A stretch of 64,000 nt of DNA from an uncultured Rikenellaceae bacterium (GTDB taxonomy: Bacteria; Bacteroidota; Bacteroidia; Bacteroidales; Rikenellaceae): assembly GCA_944321925.1 (NCBI GenBank), contig CALUND010000004.1, positions 19,009 through 83,008 of the forward strand. Reading direction: 5' to 3'. The translations under genes were made by a program, and so were the position numbers. This document shows, piece by piece, positions 1-8,206 of this stretch; the first letter of the stretch is position 1; each line of letters begins with the position of its first letter. The notes below the pieces were generated by a model. The model saw only the letters and a list, made by a program, of their open reading frames with translations. It did not search any database and was not told the origin of the DNA.

Positions 1-1
1 G

Positions 2-100
2 GAGTTGATCCGTTGCTGCAAGGAGCGTTTGGCGAAGGCCGAGCGGGAGGTGAACGAGGTATTGAACGAAGAGAACGACGGCAATGAAAAAAGTTGTTAA
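2..100 (+). CDS. xseB: Exodeoxyribonuclease VII small subunit, C-terminal end (partial)
   Basis: The reading frame entering from the left edge encodes about 32 residues ending ...LNEENDGNEKSC and stops with TAA at 98-100. The stretch RCCKERLAKAEREVNEVL resembles the second helix of XseB, the small subunit that binds XseA in exonuclease VII, which degrades single-stranded DNA. The helix is charged and Leu/Val-spaced, as expected for that helical hairpin. The 5' part lies outside the window. It overlaps the next gene by 17 bases, which suggests translational coupling. The identification rests on a short tail; another small coiled-coil protein is possible. Confidence 0.55.
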   Translation, partial: ELIRCCKERLAKAEREVNEVLNEENDGNEKSC

Positions 101-878
101 GTTTTTGTTGAATCGCGTACCGCGACCGGTCGTACAACGCATGGCCGGTTGGGCCGTTCCGGTTGTGGGGGCGTTGTTTTATGCGGGGCGTCGCGTGCAG
201 TGTCCCGTGTGCGGACATCGCTACCGCAAGATGATGCCTTACGGCTATGTTTCACCCCGGGCCAATGCATTGTGCCCTCATTGCCTGGCTCTGGAAAGGC
301 ATCGTTTGCTGTGGCTCTATCTCGAGCGGGAGAGCGATCTTCTTCGGAGCGATCCCCCGTTGAAGTTCCTGCATATTGCGCCGGAGGTGTGTCTCATGCG
401 TAAATTCCGGAGGCATTACGACGGGGCGAACCGGGCGCGTTACGTGACGGCCGATCTGGAGAGTCCCTTGGCGGAGGTGAAGATGGATGTGCAGGCGATC
501 CCCTTTCCCGATGAGACGTTCGATGTCATCTTCTGCAACCACATTCTCGAACATGTCGACGATGATCGGTTGGCCATGCGCGAGATGTTTCGTGTGATGC
601 GCCGGGGCGGTTGGGGCATCATGCTCTCTCCGGTCGATCCGGCATTGCAGGCTACGTTCGAGGACGATTCGATCACCGATCCGGCCGAACGCACTCGGGT
701 GTTCGGACAGTACGACCATCGGCGCAACTATGGTCGGGATTATGCCGATCGTCTGCGCGAAGCGGGGTTCGAGGTCGAGGAGAACGATTATGTACGTCGA
801 CTTTCTCCGGACGAAGTAGCGCGGTATGCGCTTCGCAGCGAGGTGATTTACGTGGTGCGCAAACCGGCCGGAGCGTAG
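84..878 (+). CDS. SAM-dependent class I methyltransferase with N-terminal zinc-ribbon-like segment
   Basis: 264 residues. The C-terminal half is a methyltransferase-11 type fold: VTADLES (acidic residue ending strand 2), then DVQAIPFPDETFDVIFCNHI (motif II/III region) and HILEHVDDD. The N-terminal part carries four cysteines as two CxxC pairs (C40/C43 and C64/C67), so a small zinc ribbon probably precedes the catalytic domain. The substrate cannot be told from sequence. The ATG lies inside the end of xseB, so the two are probably co-transcribed; a hairpin terminator follows at 1018-1042. Two-CxxC methyltransferases of this type are seen in Bacteroidota, usually without a known function. Confidence 0.75.
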   Translation: MKKVVKFLLNRVPRPVVQRMAGWAVPVVGALFYAGRRVQCPVCGHRYRKMMPYGYVSPRANALCPHCLALERHRLLWLYLERESDLLRSDPPLKFLHIAPEVCLMRKFRRHYDGANRARYVTADLESPLAEVKMDVQAIPFPDETFDVIFCNHILEHVDDDRLAMREMFRVMRRGGWGIMLSPVDPALQATFEDDSITDPAERTRVFGQYDHRRNYGRDYADRLREAGFEVEENDYVRRLSPDEVARYALRSEVIYVVRKPAGA

Positions 879-1012
879 AACGGTATCCCGGGCGTTTCCG
901 AATCGCGTGAGCCGATGCGAGGGGATGCGACCCTCTTGGGTCGGGCTGGTTTGGTCGGATGTCGTGCGAAAGAGCTCGATCGGTGGGTTACGCGTGACGA
1001 AAAAAAGAGATG

Positions 1013-1042
1013 AAAAAAGGCAGGATCGTTCCTGCCTTTTTG
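1013..1042. terminator. Bidirectional intrinsic terminator
   Basis: An 8-base stem AGGCAGGA/TCCTGCCT (1018-1025 and 1030-1037) with a 4-base loop is flanked by A-runs on the left and T-runs on the right. It can therefore end both the methyltransferase transcript (+) and the transglycosylase operon (-). Confidence 0.85.
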
Positions 1043-1111
1043 TTGTGCATGCGGCGCAATCAGCGATGAGCCGATTGCCTCCGATGCCGATTGATTTGCC
1101 TGGATGAACTC

Positions 1112-1885
1112 TTACAGAGTGGTTATCTCGCAATAGGCGTCGTATTGTCTGAGCACCTTTTTTACGAACCCGATCGTCTGGCGGCTGTCGGAAAATTGTC
1201 CGCATTTTACCGCCTCGTCATCGAAATATTCGGGTTCGGATTTGAGTGTCAGGTAACGGGCCACAACCTCCCAGGAGTTGGGATTCTCTCCATACTTCAG
1301 GGCCAGTCTGCGTGCGTCGAGCACATGTCCCATGCCGCAGTTGTAGCTGGCGAGTATGATGCTCAATCGATCCTGTTCCGGCATTCCTTTCGGGAAGCGG
1401 AAGGTGTTTTCGATATATCCCAGCAACTCCACTCCGAGCCAGACATTGACGCTCGGTTCGGTGATTTGCGTCTCGTCTACCCGGAACTGGCGGGCGACGA
1501 CCGGCATGATCTGCATCAGTCCCTGAGCCCCTTTGTTCGAGACGCTTTGGGGATCGAATTGCGATTCTGCGCAGGCGATGGCGGAGATGAGTCGCCAGTC
1601 GCGACCTTCGCGTTCGGCGATCGTGCGGATCACCTCATCGTAGGGGGAGATCAGATAATTGGCCTGGAGAATTTTTCGGGACCAGAGGTCTTCCATCTGG
1701 GAGTAGGGTACGAACGGACGTACCTCTCCGGAGTTGTCCAGTGTGTAATTGGCGTTGTAATCCAGATAGAAAAGCGCCGTTTGAGCGGAATTTTCCGCAT
1801 TGAAATCGTTCGGATTCGATTCCGAGCAGCCTCCAGCAAGGATGGCTGCAGTCATCCACAATGAAAAATAAAAACGTTTAAACAT
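1112..1885 (-). CDS. Membrane-anchored lytic transglycosylase (MltF/SLT-type lipoprotein)
   Basis: 257 residues with a lipoprotein signal: hydrophobic segment then LAGGC, so Cys20 would be lipidated and the protein held in the envelope. The SLT domain starts near residue 95: SAIACAESQFDP puts the catalytic Glu at E107, followed by KGAQGLMQIMP and SYNCGMGHVLDA, the standard family-1 transglycosylase motifs. It would cleave peptidoglycan between MurNAc and GlcNAc, forming 1,6-anhydro ends. It lacks the N-terminal solute-binding domain of full-length MltF. It is 45 bases downstream of the porin gene and has no visible promoter of its own, so it is likely the last gene of a pssA-porin-transglycosylase operon. 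Confidence 0.88.
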   Translation of the reverse strand: MFKRFYFSLWMTAAILAGGCSESNPNDFNAENSAQTALFYLDYNANYTLDNSGEVRPFVPYSQMEDLWSRKILQANYLISPYDEVIRTIAEREGRDWRLISAIACAESQFDPQSVSNKGAQGLMQIMPVVARQFRVDETQITEPSVNVWLGVELLGYIENTFRFPKGMPEQDRLSIILASYNCGMGHVLDARRLALKYGENPNSWEVVARYLTLKSEPEYFDDEAVKCGQFSDSRQTIGFVKKVLRQYDAYCEITTL

Positions 1886-1930
1886 TACATGGTTCGCTGT
1901 GGGCAGCTTACCGTGAGCAATGAGAGCCTT

Positions 1931-4009
1931 TTAATCGTAGAAGGACCACGAGAAGCCGATTTTGAATATCCGCGGATTGAGCGGATAGTGTGCCACCTGG
2001 AAGTAGTTCCTCTGTCCCCAGAGGTCCTGGTTCCAGTGTTCGAGTTTCAGGAGGATCCTCATTCGTTTCCATTTGGCTGTGACGAATGCGTCCAGCAATA
2101 CGTAGTTGCCATACTCTTTCTCCCGCTGGTTGTAGAATTGCGCGGTGGCAGGGTTGTAACCGAAGGCGTAGTAGGGGGTGTTGTAGCGCCCGTCTATGCC
2201 GATTTGCAACCGCAATACGTTTTTCACCACGTTGAATTCGTAGTAGTAGGAGAGGAAAGCGCTGACCAACGGAACGGGAACGACTCGTTGATTTGTGCTC
2301 CATTGCATCAATACCCGATGATTCAGATGTAGGCCGCCGAGGCCTATATCCTCTTGAAGATACAGACCCGAGACGCTGACACTTCCGGAGGCTTGGGCCG
2401 GCACACCGTATTCGTTCCAATAGATTTTGTTTTGGACGATGCTTTGGTGGCCGCCCGCTTCCAGACCCCATTGGGGTGCGGAAAGCGTAACGTCGAAACG
2501 GGTCTCAATCTCGTTCGAGAACGAGTTGAACCACGCAAAGTGGTTCGAGAAGTAGTTTTCCGTCCAATATCCCGGTGAGCGGTGCTCGAAGAGGAATCGG
2601 CCGGAGAGGGTGATGGGCTTCTCCTTTACGAATGCCCGGAGCGCGGCATTGGCTCCGATACGCAGGTCTCCCTGCCGGTATCCGAAAGGATGGATTTTCA
2701 GGTCCGCCCCCCAGTCGAAATAGCGTTTGATTTTACCCTCGATGGAGCCGTAGGCGTAGTAGCTGACTTTGTTTTCGCCCTTGTGGTTCCCTGTCAGGTA
2801 GCGGTCCATTCCGAACTGGTAGTAGTGGTGTACGTCGACTCCCACGCCGCCGTTGACCAGACCGATGACGCCGTTGCGGTCCCAGGGCTGGATCTGCAGG
2901 AAGACCCGGTTCGAGAGCAGGCTTTCGAAGATCGAGTCGTTCGACTGCTGGGGGTTGATGTACCAGTTTTCGTAGAAGTTATGTTTTTTGCCTTCGAGGT
3001 CGGTGTAGGTAGCGCCCTCGTAGGTGTCGGTATATTTGCGGAACCAGCGGTTGTATTGAATCGAGTGGCCGATGAAGACGGCCGACATGTCGGCGATGGA
3101 GAAATCTTCGTCGGTGAGCCTTCGGAAGGGGAAGGCGAACGATTGCACGAGGTAGTAGGAGTTGTTTTTGATCGTATTGCGGGCATCGGAGAGTTTCATC
3201 GGGATGTTCGACTCCAGCTCGTAGTTGATCAGCGAGTCCACAATGGCCCGGTCGTCCACCACGCCGCCGTTTTCACGGGCTTTTACGGAGTTGTAGATGT
3301 AGCCGGCATGCACGCTGTAGCGTCGTCCCGTATGGGAGAAGGCGAGCGAGAGCGATTTGTCGCGGGTCTGTTGCCAGGTGTATTGTCCGCGGGTTCCCCG
3401 GCTTCGGTAGTCGAGGTTGAATCCGGTCGAGGGGGTGACGTTTTGGGCGTGCGTCACGATAAGGTCCTCTTCCAGGTAGCGTTTTTGTCCGGCGGAGGTG
3501 TAGGCGAGTTGGGTAAAGGGCCGTTTGACGTTGAAAAAGCGGGCGGTTTCCGGGGTGACGAAGTAGGAGTAGAACGCGCTGGCGAATTCGTAGTTCCGTT
3601 GTTGCGGCCGGTCGAAATAGTTGAGGGGTATGGTGGCTCCGCCGTAGTTGCCGAGGTATGCATCGCCGACCCCGTTACGCAGGAAAGGATACTGCACCTG
3701 CAAAAGGTTTTGTGTCGTGTCGATGTCTATCACGGAGATCTCGTTGTACGATGGGTTGACGTTCCAAGCGAAGGTGAGTCTCGATCGTACCGTATCGCTG
3801 AAGAAGTAGGATGTGAGGGGTTTCCGTTCGCGTTTTTTCTTCACCGTGTCGGCGGGTGTCGAGCCGTCCGTATTCTCTTGGAAGAAGGGGTTCGAACTGT
3901 TGGGCATCTCCGTGCTGTATTCCTGAGCCGCTGTGTACAAGGGGGAGAGGCACATCGCCCCTATCAGCAATGCGGTGCAGAATTTCATCCAGGTACGGAG
4001 CATGCTCAT
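1931..4009 (-). CDS. Putative outer-membrane porin (Bacteroidota putative-porin family)
   Basis: 692 residues with an N-terminal signal peptide (cleavage probably after ...LYTAAQ, about residue 29). The long remainder is rich in alternating aromatic/polar strands (YSYFVTPETARFF, YYQFGMDRYL, FSWSFYD at the C-terminus) typical of an outer-membrane beta-barrel; the terminal Phe-Tyr-Asp tail fits a barrel end strand. The opening of the mature protein (KPLTSYFFSDTVRSRLTFAW) is the pattern I associate with the Bacteroidota putative-porin family (Pfam PF14121, from memory). Substrate unknown. A TAACTTTG box lies within the gap to pssA, so it can be transcribed separately from pssA. Family-level call is fairly firm; transport role is inferred. 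Confidence 0.8.
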   Translation of the reverse strand: MSMLRTWMKFCTALLIGAMCLSPLYTAAQEYSTEMPNSSNPFFQENTDGSTPADTVKKKRERKPLTSYFFSDTVRSRLTFAWNVNPSYNEISVIDIDTTQNLLQVQYPFLRNGVGDAYLGNYGGATIPLNYFDRPQQRNYEFASAFYSYFVTPETARFFNVKRPFTQLAYTSAGQKRYLEEDLIVTHAQNVTPSTGFNLDYRSRGTRGQYTWQQTRDKSLSLAFSHTGRRYSVHAGYIYNSVKARENGGVVDDRAIVDSLINYELESNIPMKLSDARNTIKNNSYYLVQSFAFPFRRLTDEDFSIADMSAVFIGHSIQYNRWFRKYTDTYEGATYTDLEGKKHNFYENWYINPQQSNDSIFESLLSNRVFLQIQPWDRNGVIGLVNGGVGVDVHHYYQFGMDRYLTGNHKGENKVSYYAYGSIEGKIKRYFDWGADLKIHPFGYRQGDLRIGANAALRAFVKEKPITLSGRFLFEHRSPGYWTENYFSNHFAWFNSFSNEIETRFDVTLSAPQWGLEAGGHQSIVQNKIYWNEYGVPAQASGSVSVSGLYLQEDIGLGGLHLNHRVLMQWSTNQRVVPVPLVSAFLSYYYEFNVVKNVLRLQIGIDGRYNTPYYAFGYNPATAQFYNQREKEYGNYVLLDAFVTAKWKRMRILLKLEHWNQDLWGQRNYFQVAHYPLNPRIFKIGFSWSFYD

Positions 4010-4025
4010 CTTACAAAAAACGGCG

Positions 4026-4033
4026 CAAAGTTA
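4026..4033 (-). promoter_or_regulatory. -7 promoter box (TAACTTTG) for the porin gene
   Basis: CAAAGTTA on the plus strand reads TAACTTTG on the minus strand, matching the Bacteroidota -7 consensus TAnnTTTG. It ends 16 bases before the porin ATG, giving only a short leader. Confidence 0.6.
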
Positions 4034-4034
4034 A

Positions 4035-4769
4035 TCAATTTTTCGATTCTTGCTTTCTGCGGAGGCTCTGGAGTGTGAAACGGATGGTTGAGACTACGAT
4101 GTAGAGTGCGATGATCCAGGGTACGCCGGCCGTCCGGAAGAGGATAAGCAGTAGGACCGAGCCGAGCAGGAAACTGTAGCGCAGTTCGTTTCCTCGCCAT
4201 CCGAACCCATTGAATTTGAGTGAAAACATCCGGATGGGGGAGATGAGCAGCCACGACAGAAGCAGCGCCAGCACCAGGATCGGGATGCGTGCGAGGGAGA
4301 GTGTTCCGGTTGCGACGAGTGCGCCGAGCGAGGCGATGAGAAGGGCATTGGCCGGCGTGGGCAGGCCGACGAATTCCGTGTGTTGGGTCTGGTCGATGTT
4401 GAATTTGGCCAGTCTCAGCGAGGAGAAAGCCGCCACGATCCAGACCAGATGGCCGAGTCCGTCCGATAGGGCGGGGTTTGTTCCGGCCCACGGTTCGGCC
4501 TGGTTGTAGAGTACGAAGAGCACCGAGGCGGGAGCAACACCGAAACTGACGATGTCGGAGAGCGAGTCGAGTTGTACGCCCAGTTCGGAGTATTGTTTCA
4601 GGAGTCTGGCCGCGAAGCCGTCGCAGAAGTCGAATACGGCGGCTACCACGATTGCCAGAAAGGCAGCGGGGAGGTTGTCGTAACGGAGTGCGAAGAGTAT
4701 GGCCAGGACACCGCACACGAGATTGGCGAGCGTGAGCAGATTGGGAAACGTAAACAGTCGTATCTTCAT
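4035..4769 (-). CDS. pssA: CDP-diacylglycerol--serine O-phosphatidyltransferase
   Basis: 244 residues, with several hydrophobic segments throughout (an integral membrane enzyme). The CDP-alcohol phosphotransferase signature is complete: DFCDGFAAR followed by GVQLDSLSD, i.e. D-x2-D-G-x2-A-R-x8-G-x3-D-x3-D, the metal and CDP-binding acidic residues. The start MKIRLFTFPNLLTLANLVCG matches the beginning of bacterial PssA proteins. It makes phosphatidylserine from CDP-diacylglycerol and serine, the first step to phosphatidylethanolamine. It has its own TACCTTTG box upstream and lies upstream of the porin and transglycosylase genes, all envelope functions. PgsA-type enzymes share the motif, but the N-terminus favours PssA. 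Confidence 0.9.
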   Translation of the reverse strand: MKIRLFTFPNLLTLANLVCGVLAILFALRYDNLPAAFLAIVVAAVFDFCDGFAARLLKQYSELGVQLDSLSDIVSFGVAPASVLFVLYNQAEPWAGTNPALSDGLGHLVWIVAAFSSLRLAKFNIDQTQHTEFVGLPTPANALLIASLGALVATGTLSLARIPILVLALLLSWLLISPIRMFSLKFNGFGWRGNELRYSFLLGSVLLLILFRTAGVPWIIALYIVVSTIRFTLQSLRRKQESKN

Positions 4770-4795
4770 GGCGGAAATAAAACATTAAATTGGTG

Positions 4796-4803
4796 CAAAG
4801 GTA
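4796..4803 (-). promoter_or_regulatory. -7 promoter box (TACCTTTG) for pssA
   Basis: TACCTTTG on the minus strand ends 26 bases before the pssA ATG. It sits back-to-back with the manC promoter, with 22 bases between the two boxes. Confidence 0.6.
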
Positions 4804-4825
4804 GGTATTTTTCGAAGATTATCAC

Positions 4826-4833
4826 TACATTTG
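4826..4833 (+). promoter_or_regulatory. -7 promoter box (TACATTTG) for manC
   Basis: TACATTTG fits TAnnTTTG and lies 41 bases before the manC ATG, divergent from the pssA box. No good -33 TTG is visible. Confidence 0.5.
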
Positions 4834-4874
4834 CTCTATAGCCTCGGTTTGGACGGGGTGCATAATATAAACCT

Positions 4875-5945
4875 ATGGACAGCAACAATTATTGTGTCAT
4901 CATGGCCGGCGGGATCGGGAGCCGTTTTTGGCCGATTAGCCGCATCGAACGGCCCAAGCAGTTTCTTGATATCCTCGGTACGGGGAAGACCTTCATACGC
5001 AGTACCTACGAACGTTTCGCCAACTTCATTCCGCGCGAGAATTTTCTCGTGGTGACCAACGAACAGTATCGGGCGCTGGTGGCGGAGCAGATTCCCGAAC
5101 TGGCCCCTCATCAGATCCTTGGCGAGCCGCTCGGACGTAATACGGCTCCCTGCATAGCCTATGCCGCATTTCATCTTCGTGCGATGAATCCGGAGGCGAC
5201 CATGATCGTCGCTCCGTCGGATCATCTGATTCTCAATGAGGCAGAGTTCGTGACGGCCATGAAGGAGTGCGTGGCGTTCGTGCGTTCCCACCACAACATC
5301 ATGACCATCGGAATCGAACCCACACGTCCCGATACGGGCTACGGCTATATTCAGATCGCCGAGCGGAACGGGATTGTACCGGTCAAGACCTTCACCGAGA
5401 AGCCCAACGAAGAGTTGGCCAAGGCATTCGTGGCGAGCGGCGAGTTCTTTTGGAATTCCGGTATCTTCATTTGGGAGTTGCCCACCATCCTGGAGGCTTT
5501 TCGCAACTATCTGCCGGAGATGTACCAGCTTTTCGAGTCGGAGGCGGATCGGTTCAATACGCCGGATGAGGTGGCGGCCATTGCGCGGATCTATCCCGAA
5601 TGTCGCGGCATATCGATCGACTACGGTGTGATCGAGAAGGCGGAGAACGTTTACGTGCGTTGCAGCAGTTTCGGGTGGAGCGACGTCGGTACGTGGGGTT
5701 CGCTTTACCAGTATCTCGGGAAGGATGACAAGGGGAATGCGGCTCCGGCAGGGGCGGTGCTCAACGATACGGCGAATTGTCTGGTGAAGGCACCCGAAGG
5801 CAAATTGGTTGTGATCGACGGATTGCAGGACTGCATCGTGGTCGACACGCCCGACGTGCTGATGATCTGCCCTAAAAATAAGGAGCAGGAGATCAAGCAG
5901 ATGACGAACTATCTGAAATTCAACGGAGGAGAAAAATTCTTGTAG
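4875..5945 (+). CDS. manC: Mannose-1-phosphate guanylyltransferase
   Basis: 356 residues, the length of a single-domain GDP-mannose pyrophosphorylase without the fused isomerase domain. The nucleotide-binding signature AGGIGSRFWPISR and PKQF lie at residues 11-29, followed by TGYGYIQI, VKTFTEKP and FFWNSGIFIW, typical of the family. It converts mannose-1-phosphate and GTP to GDP-mannose, the donor for mannose and fucose in glycans and surface polysaccharides; it is cytoplasmic. It stands alone: divergent promoter from pssA and a terminator right after the stop. No other nucleotide-sugar genes are nearby. Confidence 0.92.
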   Translation: MDSNNYCVIMAGGIGSRFWPISRIERPKQFLDILGTGKTFIRSTYERFANFIPRENFLVVTNEQYRALVAEQIPELAPHQILGEPLGRNTAPCIAYAAFHLRAMNPEATMIVAPSDHLILNEAEFVTAMKECVAFVRSHHNIMTIGIEPTRPDTGYGYIQIAERNGIVPVKTFTEKPNEELAKAFVASGEFFWNSGIFIWELPTILEAFRNYLPEMYQLFESEADRFNTPDEVAAIARIYPECRGISIDYGVIEKAENVYVRCSSFGWSDVGTWGSLYQYLGKDDKGNAAPAGAVLNDTANCLVKAPEGKLVVIDGLQDCIVVDTPDVLMICPKNKEQEIKQMTNYLKFNGGEKFL

Positions 5946-5968
5946 GCCTCTCTCCGGACAGCGACAAG

Positions 5969-6001
5969 GCGGCCGACCTGCGGACAGGGGCCGCTTTTTT
6001 T
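5969..6001 (+). terminator. Intrinsic terminator after manC
   Basis: Stem GCGGCC (5969-5974) / GGCCGC (5989-5994) followed by seven T residues. Directional: there is no T-run on the minus strand. Confidence 0.75.
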
Positions 6002-6185
6002 ATTGCGGATTCTGCTCTTTGGGGAGAGAATCCGAATCGGGATGGAAGTATTCGATACGTTCCTGAATTGCGTCCGAGGCGCGACGGCTGATGTATCCCC
6101 AGCGCAGGGCGATGCCGATCAGCAGCATGATGATCAGCAACAGCATGATCTTTTCCCTTCGGGAGAGTGACTTGAACCACTTCAT
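6000..6185 (-). CDS. Small single-pass membrane protein of unknown function
   Basis: 61 residues beginning MKWFKSLSRREKIMLLLIIM. A basic N-terminus is followed by one hydrophobic helix (about residues 14-28), then a charged, presumably periplasmic tail ending SLPKEQNPQ. It starts 22 bases after the zupT stop, so it is probably the third gene of a purE-zupT operon. The terminal codon overlaps the end of the manC terminator on the opposite strand. I do not recognise the family; the tight spacing and good membrane topology support it as a real gene. Confidence 0.6.
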   Translation of the reverse strand: MKWFKSLSRREKIMLLLIIMLLIGIALRWGYISRRASDAIQERIEYFHPDSDSLPKEQNPQ

Positions 6186-6207
6186 TCCGTTCGTTTTTAT
6201 TTTTGAG

Positions 6208-7011
6208 TTACATGAGCAAAATGAGGCTGGCGGCCATGATGACCATTCCGGCGATCAGTCCGTATATGGCGAGGTGGTTTTCGCCGTATTCCCGTGCGGC
6301 GGGAAGCAGTTCGTCGAGCGAGATGTAGACCATGATGCCGGCCACGGCCGCAAAGACAATCTGCATCAGCAGGGGCGAGAGGAACGGCATCAGAATGAGA
6401 TAGGCGACGATAGCCCCTACGGGTTCGGCCAGTCCAGAGAGGAACGAGAACCAGAAGGCGCGTCGTTTGTTGCCGGATGCGGCGTAGATGGGTACCGACA
6501 CGGCGATTCCCTCGGGAATGTTGTGGATGGCTACGGCGATGGCGATGGCGATTCCGGTTTCCGGTTCGGCCAGTCCCGACATGAAGGTGGCGATACCTTC
6601 CGGGAAGTTGTGGATGGCGATGGCCAGCGCCGTGAGCAGCCCCATGCGGTGGAGTTTGTGATGGTGGTGCGAATCGTCGGTCAGCTCTTCGACCGAATGG
6701 AGTTCGTGGGGGTTCTCTGTTTCGGGGACGGTTTTATCGATGAGCAGCGAGAGCAGGATGCCTCCGAAAAAGGCGGCAGCCACTACCCAGTTGCCTGTGC
6801 CGGTACCGAGCATCGTCTCCAGATTGCCGCGTGCTTCGTAGAGCAGCTCCATGAAGGAGATGTAGATCATGACGCCGGCCGAAAGACCGAGCGAGAAGGA
6901 GAGAAATTTACGGTTGGTGCTCTTCGACAGGAACGCAATGACACTGCCGACCCCTGTTGCGAGGCCGGCAAAGAGCGAGAGCCCGAGGGCATAGAGAACT
7001 TCCGGTTGCAC
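6208..7011 (-). CDS. zupT: ZIP-family divalent metal transporter (zinc uptake)
   Basis: 267 residues and about eight hydrophobic segments. The two metal-binding ZIP motifs are present in transmembrane segments: HNFPEG and HNIPEG, about 40 residues apart. A cytoplasmic His-rich loop (DDSHHHHKLH) lies between early helices, as in ZupT/ZIP proteins. It imports zinc and possibly iron or manganese through the inner membrane. The start is GTG; its first base is 2 bases from the purE stop, so translation is probably coupled. I see no metal-responsive operator. Confidence 0.9.
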   Translation of the reverse strand: MQPEVLYALGLSLFAGLATGVGSVIAFLSKSTNRKFLSFSLGLSAGVMIYISFMELLYEARGNLETMLGTGTGNWVVAAAFFGGILLSLLIDKTVPETENPHELHSVEELTDDSHHHHKLHRMGLLTALAIAIHNFPEGIATFMSGLAEPETGIAIAIAVAIHNIPEGIAVSVPIYAASGNKRRAFWFSFLSGLAEPVGAIVAYLILMPFLSPLLMQIVFAAVAGIMVYISLDELLPAAREYGENHLAIYGLIAGMVIMAASLILLM

Positions 7012-7012
7012 G

Positions 7013-7525
7013 TCAGTTGACCTTCATGGGGAACTTGACGGCGGCCAGATCGGCATTCGCCTTGTCGATCTTGTCGGCGAGTTCCGCCTTGAACCGGATC
7101 ACTTTTTTGCGGAGTTCGGCATCGCCCGTAGCGAGGATCTGACAGGCGAGTATGGCGGCGTTCTGGGCTCCGTTGAGGGCGACCGTGGCCACAGGTATGC
7201 CGGAGGGCATCTGAAGGATCGACAGGATGCTGTCCCATCCGTCGATCGAGTTTGAGGACCGGATGGGTACTCCGATCACCGGCAGGGGGGTCGATGCGGC
7301 GATGACGCCCGGCAGGTGGGCCGCTCCGCCGGCTCCGGCGATGATCACCTCGATGCCGCGTTCGGCAGCCTCCTCGGCGAATTTGGCTACAAGCTGGGGG
7401 GTGCGATGGGCGGAAAGTGCATTGATTTCATACGGTATTTCCATGCGGTCGAGGAATTTTGCGGCAGCCTCCATGACCGAAAGGTCGGAGGTGCTTCCCA
7501 TGATGATGCTGACTCTGGCTCTCAT
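7013..7525 (-). CDS. purE: N5-carboxyaminoimidazole ribonucleotide mutase
   Basis: 170 residues, the usual class I PurE length. The start region [14 protein letters not shown] and the SAHRTP motif carry the substrate-phosphate-binding Ser and catalytic His, and [11 protein letters not shown] follows. It rearranges N5-CAIR to CAIR in purine synthesis. The usual partner purK is not adjacent; here it is followed by zupT with 1 base between the genes. It is divergent from hpt (purine salvage), and the shared 123-base gap holds an inverted repeat over the purE promoter. Confidence 0.93.
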   Translation of the reverse strand: MRARVSIIMGSTSDLSVMEAAAKFLDRMEIPYEINALSAHRTPQLVAKFAEEAAERGIEVIIAGAGGAAHLPGVIAASTPLPVIGVPIRSSNSIDGWDSILSILQMPSGIPVATVALNGAQNAAILACQILATGDAELRKKVIRFKAELADKIDKANADLAAVKFPMKVN

Positions 7526-7573
7526 TTTTGTCGTATTTATCGGACTTTGTTGTTCGTTTTTCGCGGGAGAATA

Positions 7574-7593
7574 ATTAACTTCGCAAAGTTAAT
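7574..7593 (-). promoter_or_regulatory. purE promoter box inside an 8-bp inverted repeat (possible operator)
   Basis: TAACTTTG on the minus strand (7584-7591) matches the -7 consensus about 58 bases before the purE start. It is embedded in a perfect inverted repeat: ATTAACTT (7574-7581), CGCA, AAGTTAAT (7586-7593). The repeat may be an operator for purine control of purE and the divergent hpt; that role is inference, as AT-rich boxes can be symmetric by chance. Confidence 0.5.
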
Positions 7594-7648
7594 CGTTTTA
7601 TCCGGAACTCCCAAGAGGCGGGTTCCTCCATTTTAACCCTCTGCAACC

Positions 7649-8206
7649 ATGAACAGTAGTGACAAAAAACGGGTGAAGCTTCACGACAGGACCTTCGAAG
7701 TGATGATTCCCGGCAGCGAGATCGATAAGGCAATTTCGGCGGTAGCCGAGCGGATCAATCGCGACTATCGCGATCAGGAGACCCCTCTTTTCCTGGGCGT
7801 GCTCAACGGTTCGTTCATGTTCATGTCGGAGTTGATGAAGAAGATCGATTTCAATTGCGAACTTTCGTTCGTGAAACTGGCTTCGTACAGCGGTACCAAT
7901 TCTACGGGCGAGGTACAGGAGCTGATCGGTCTGAAAAACAACATCGAAGGGCGTAACGTGATTATTGTGGAGGACATTGTCGATACGGGCGAGAGCATCG
8001 AGCATCTGATCCGTTCGCTGGTCGGTCACAGGCCGAAGAGCATCGAAGTGGTGACGCTCTTTTTCAAACCCGGTTCTTACAGCAAGGAGTTCCCCATCAA
8101 ATATAGCGCCATGAGCATCGGCAATGAATTCATTGTCGGGTTCGGTCTCGATTACGATCAGCTCGGGCGCAATCTGAAGGATATTTACGTGGTTGTAGAT
8201 GATTGA
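7649..8206 (+). CDS. hpt: Hypoxanthine phosphoribosyltransferase
   Basis: 185 residues. The PRPP-binding loop is clear: NVIIVEDIVDTGESIEHL (about residues 107-124), and LGVLNGSFMF is the usual N-terminal purine-PRTase segment. It salvages hypoxanthine (and often guanine) to IMP/GMP in the cytoplasm. Its last 8 bases overlap the start of queE, so hpt, queE and divIC form one transcription unit. Guanine-specific or xanthine-acting relatives cannot be excluded from sequence alone. Confidence 0.92.
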   Translation: MNSSDKKRVKLHDRTFEVMIPGSEIDKAISAVAERINRDYRDQETPLFLGVLNGSFMFMSELMKKIDFNCELSFVKLASYSGTNSTGEVQELIGLKNNIEGRNVIIVEDIVDTGESIEHLIRSLVGHRPKSIEVVTLFFKPGSYSKEFPIKYSAMSIGNEFIVGFGLDYDQLGRNLKDIYVVVDD

